Below the pieces are notes generated by a model, which was given only the letters and a program-made list of their open reading frames with translations, was not told the origin of the DNA and did no database searches. Below, one piece after another: positions 25,495 to 26,065 of a stretch of 26,065 bases of DNA. Origin of the DNA: a virus; IMG/VR virus record IMGVR_UViG_3300001450_000044, positions 22,637-48,701 of that record. One strand, given 5' to 3'. The position numbers and the translations under genes were made by a program. Each line of letters begins with the position of its first letter. Positions within the stretch are counted from its first letter, which is position 1.

Positions 25495-25918
25495 TGAACT
25501 ACGTGAAATGGTTTCTAATGATATAATCATTGATGAAACAAATTTAGATCAAGAATCCCTAAAGACACCACAACTACATAACAAATATCTAATTTTCTTC
25601 GGTGATGAAAAGTTAATATTAAAAAAACTAGAAACTGATCTTAGAGGTTTAAGGAAGGTAAAGTGGTTATATTATACCGGTAAATTGTCTGAAGAAGAAT
25701 TAGCTGAACATGGTTGGGAACCTTTTGATTATCATGTATTGAAAACCGATGTTGATCGATTTATAAATGCAGATGATCAAATAATTACACTAGAAAATAG
25801 AGTAGCATTCCAAAAGGAAAAGGTTGATTACCTAGAGAATGTCATCAAGATAGTCACAGGTAGACAGTGGAATATAAAGACTGCTCTAGACTGGTACAAA
25901 TTTACCAGTGGTGCATAG
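25484..25918 (+). CDS. uvsY: recombination mediator UvsY
   Basis: 144 residues (T4 UvsY: 137). In T4 it loads the UvsX recombinase onto single-stranded DNA covered by gp32. The N-terminus MNLNELREMVSNDIIIDETN corresponds to T4 MRLEDLQEELKKDVFIDSTK. A long basic helical segment follows (LILKKLETDLRGLRKVKWLY, YYTGK; T4 has LDYYSGRG), and the end NIKTALDWYKFTSGA resembles T4 AIKHIQDMRAFEAGK. The start overlaps the gp3 end by 11 bases, so it is coupled to the tail gene; the stop lies within the palindrome around the uvsW promoter. Confidence 0.9.
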   Translation: MNLNELREMVSNDIIIDETNLDQESLKTPQLHNKYLIFFGDEKLILKKLETDLRGLRKVKWLYYTGKLSEEELAEHGWEPFDYHVLKTDVDRFINADDQIITLENRVAFQKEKVDYLENVIKIVTGRQWNIKTALDWYKFTSGA

Positions 25919-25935
25919 TGCATAAATACTATGCA
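25912..25935 (+). repeat. 8-bp inverted repeat around the uvsW late promoter
   Basis: TGCATAGT (25912-25919) and ACTATGCA (25928-25935) are perfect inverted copies with an 8-base spacer, GCATAAAT. The spacer and the first base of the right arm contain the promoter box CATAAATA. The arms include the uvsY stop codon and the first base of the uvsW ATG. Confidence 0.85.
25921..25928 (+). promoter_or_regulatory. late promoter variant (CATAAATA) for uvsW
   Basis: One mismatch from TATAAATA in the 16-base gap between uvsY and uvsW. The box ends 6 bases before the uvsW ATG (25935), exactly the spacing at gp25, so the transcript would have almost no leader. No Shine-Dalgarno sequence precedes the ATG. 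Confidence 0.6.
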
Positions 25936-26065
25936 TGAGTGATTTAATTATTAAACCTGTAGACTCCGTTCATATTTACGTGGAGTGTGAAGAAAGCTTA
26001 GCCAAAGAACTAAACGAGTATTTTACATTCCTTGTACCAAATTATCAATTTACTCCTGCATATAA
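25935..26065 (+). CDS. uvsW: helicase UvsW, N-terminal part (cut by window end)
   Basis: 43 residues run to the window edge. UvsW is the T4 DNA/RNA helicase that resolves recombination and replication intermediates. The start matches T4 UvsW: SVHIYVECEESLAKELNEYF then TFLVPNYQFTPAY, against T4 HVRIDCEESTFHELRDFFSF and GYRFNPRF. An earlier ATG at 25931 is followed by an in-frame stop, so 25935 is the start. The N-terminal domain seen here is the substrate-binding one; the helicase motifs lie outside the window. Confidence 0.88.
   Translation, partial: MSDLIIKPVDSVHIYVECEESLAKELNEYFTFLVPNYQFTPAY

Noticed and set aside
1-26065. Open frames on the - strand and short overlapping frames
   Set aside because: They lie within strongly supported + strand genes, have low-complexity or implausible proteins, and none has a ribosome site or recognisable motif.
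1-26065. tRNA genes, CRISPR arrays, insertion sequences, homing endonucleases or defence genes
   Set aside because: Gaps are too short for RNA genes apart from the sites listed, no direct-repeat arrays were seen, and all core genes including gp17, gp20 and gp23 are uninterrupted.

Overview
The window is the virion-structure module of a T4-type contractile-tailed phage (myovirus). Gene order, recognisable protein motifs and T4-style late promoters (TATAAATA) all agree on this. Every supported gene lies on the + strand. Genes abut or overlap by a few bases, the longest gap is about 97 bp, and the base composition is AT-rich. The order gp25-gp6-gp7-gp8, then fibre and adaptor genes, then gp13-14-15-16-17-18-19-20, core proteins, 21-22-23, gp3, uvsY, uvsW is collinear with T4 in its first part. 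From gp23 onwards (no gp24; gp3 moved next to uvsY/uvsW) it looks like marine T4-like phages of the cyanophage or pelagiphage type. Nothing in the window identifies the host: there are no tRNAs, photosynthesis genes or other auxiliary metabolic genes. The assignment to a marine T4-like phage is inference from layout and protein style.

Region 1 (1-8169) is the baseplate. It holds gp25, gp6, a very short gp7-like protein, an unrecognised Gly-rich protein, an enlarged gp8-like protein with a Cys-rich insert, and two tandem paralogous structural proteins in the position of T4 genes 9-11. Region 2 (8180-12508) is the host-contact region. It holds a 717-residue tail fibre, a 521-residue fibre with a tail-collar segment and His-x-His motifs, and a small Cys-rich protein of unknown role.

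Region 3 (12549-17150) is the neck and packaging motor: gp13, gp14, gp15, gp16 and gp17. Region 4 (17194-19105) is the tail sheath, unusually short, and the tail tube. Region 5 (19119-24836) is the head: portal, two prohead core proteins, prohead protease, scaffold and major capsid protein. A strong UUCG-loop terminator follows. Region 6 (24934-26065) holds the tail terminator gp3, the recombination mediator uvsY and the beginning of the helicase uvsW.

The genes work together as an assembly line. The gp20 portal starts the prohead, which grows on the gp22/core scaffold with gp23. The gp21 protease matures it, and a likely cleavage site is visible in gp23. gp16 and gp17 package DNA, and gp13, gp14, gp15 and gp3 close the head and tail ends. 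Six intergenic late-promoter-like boxes divide the region into late transcription units. At two of them (gp25 and uvsW) the box lies only 6 bp from the ATG, so those mRNAs would be essentially leaderless. I found no hidden defence, CRISPR or mobile system. The more unusual points are the leaderless promoters with a palindrome around one of them, the Cys-rich insert in gp8, the compact gp7 and gp18, the paralogous adaptor pair, the repeated fibre modules, and a core protein that combines a small conserved domain with an EF-hand-like loop.
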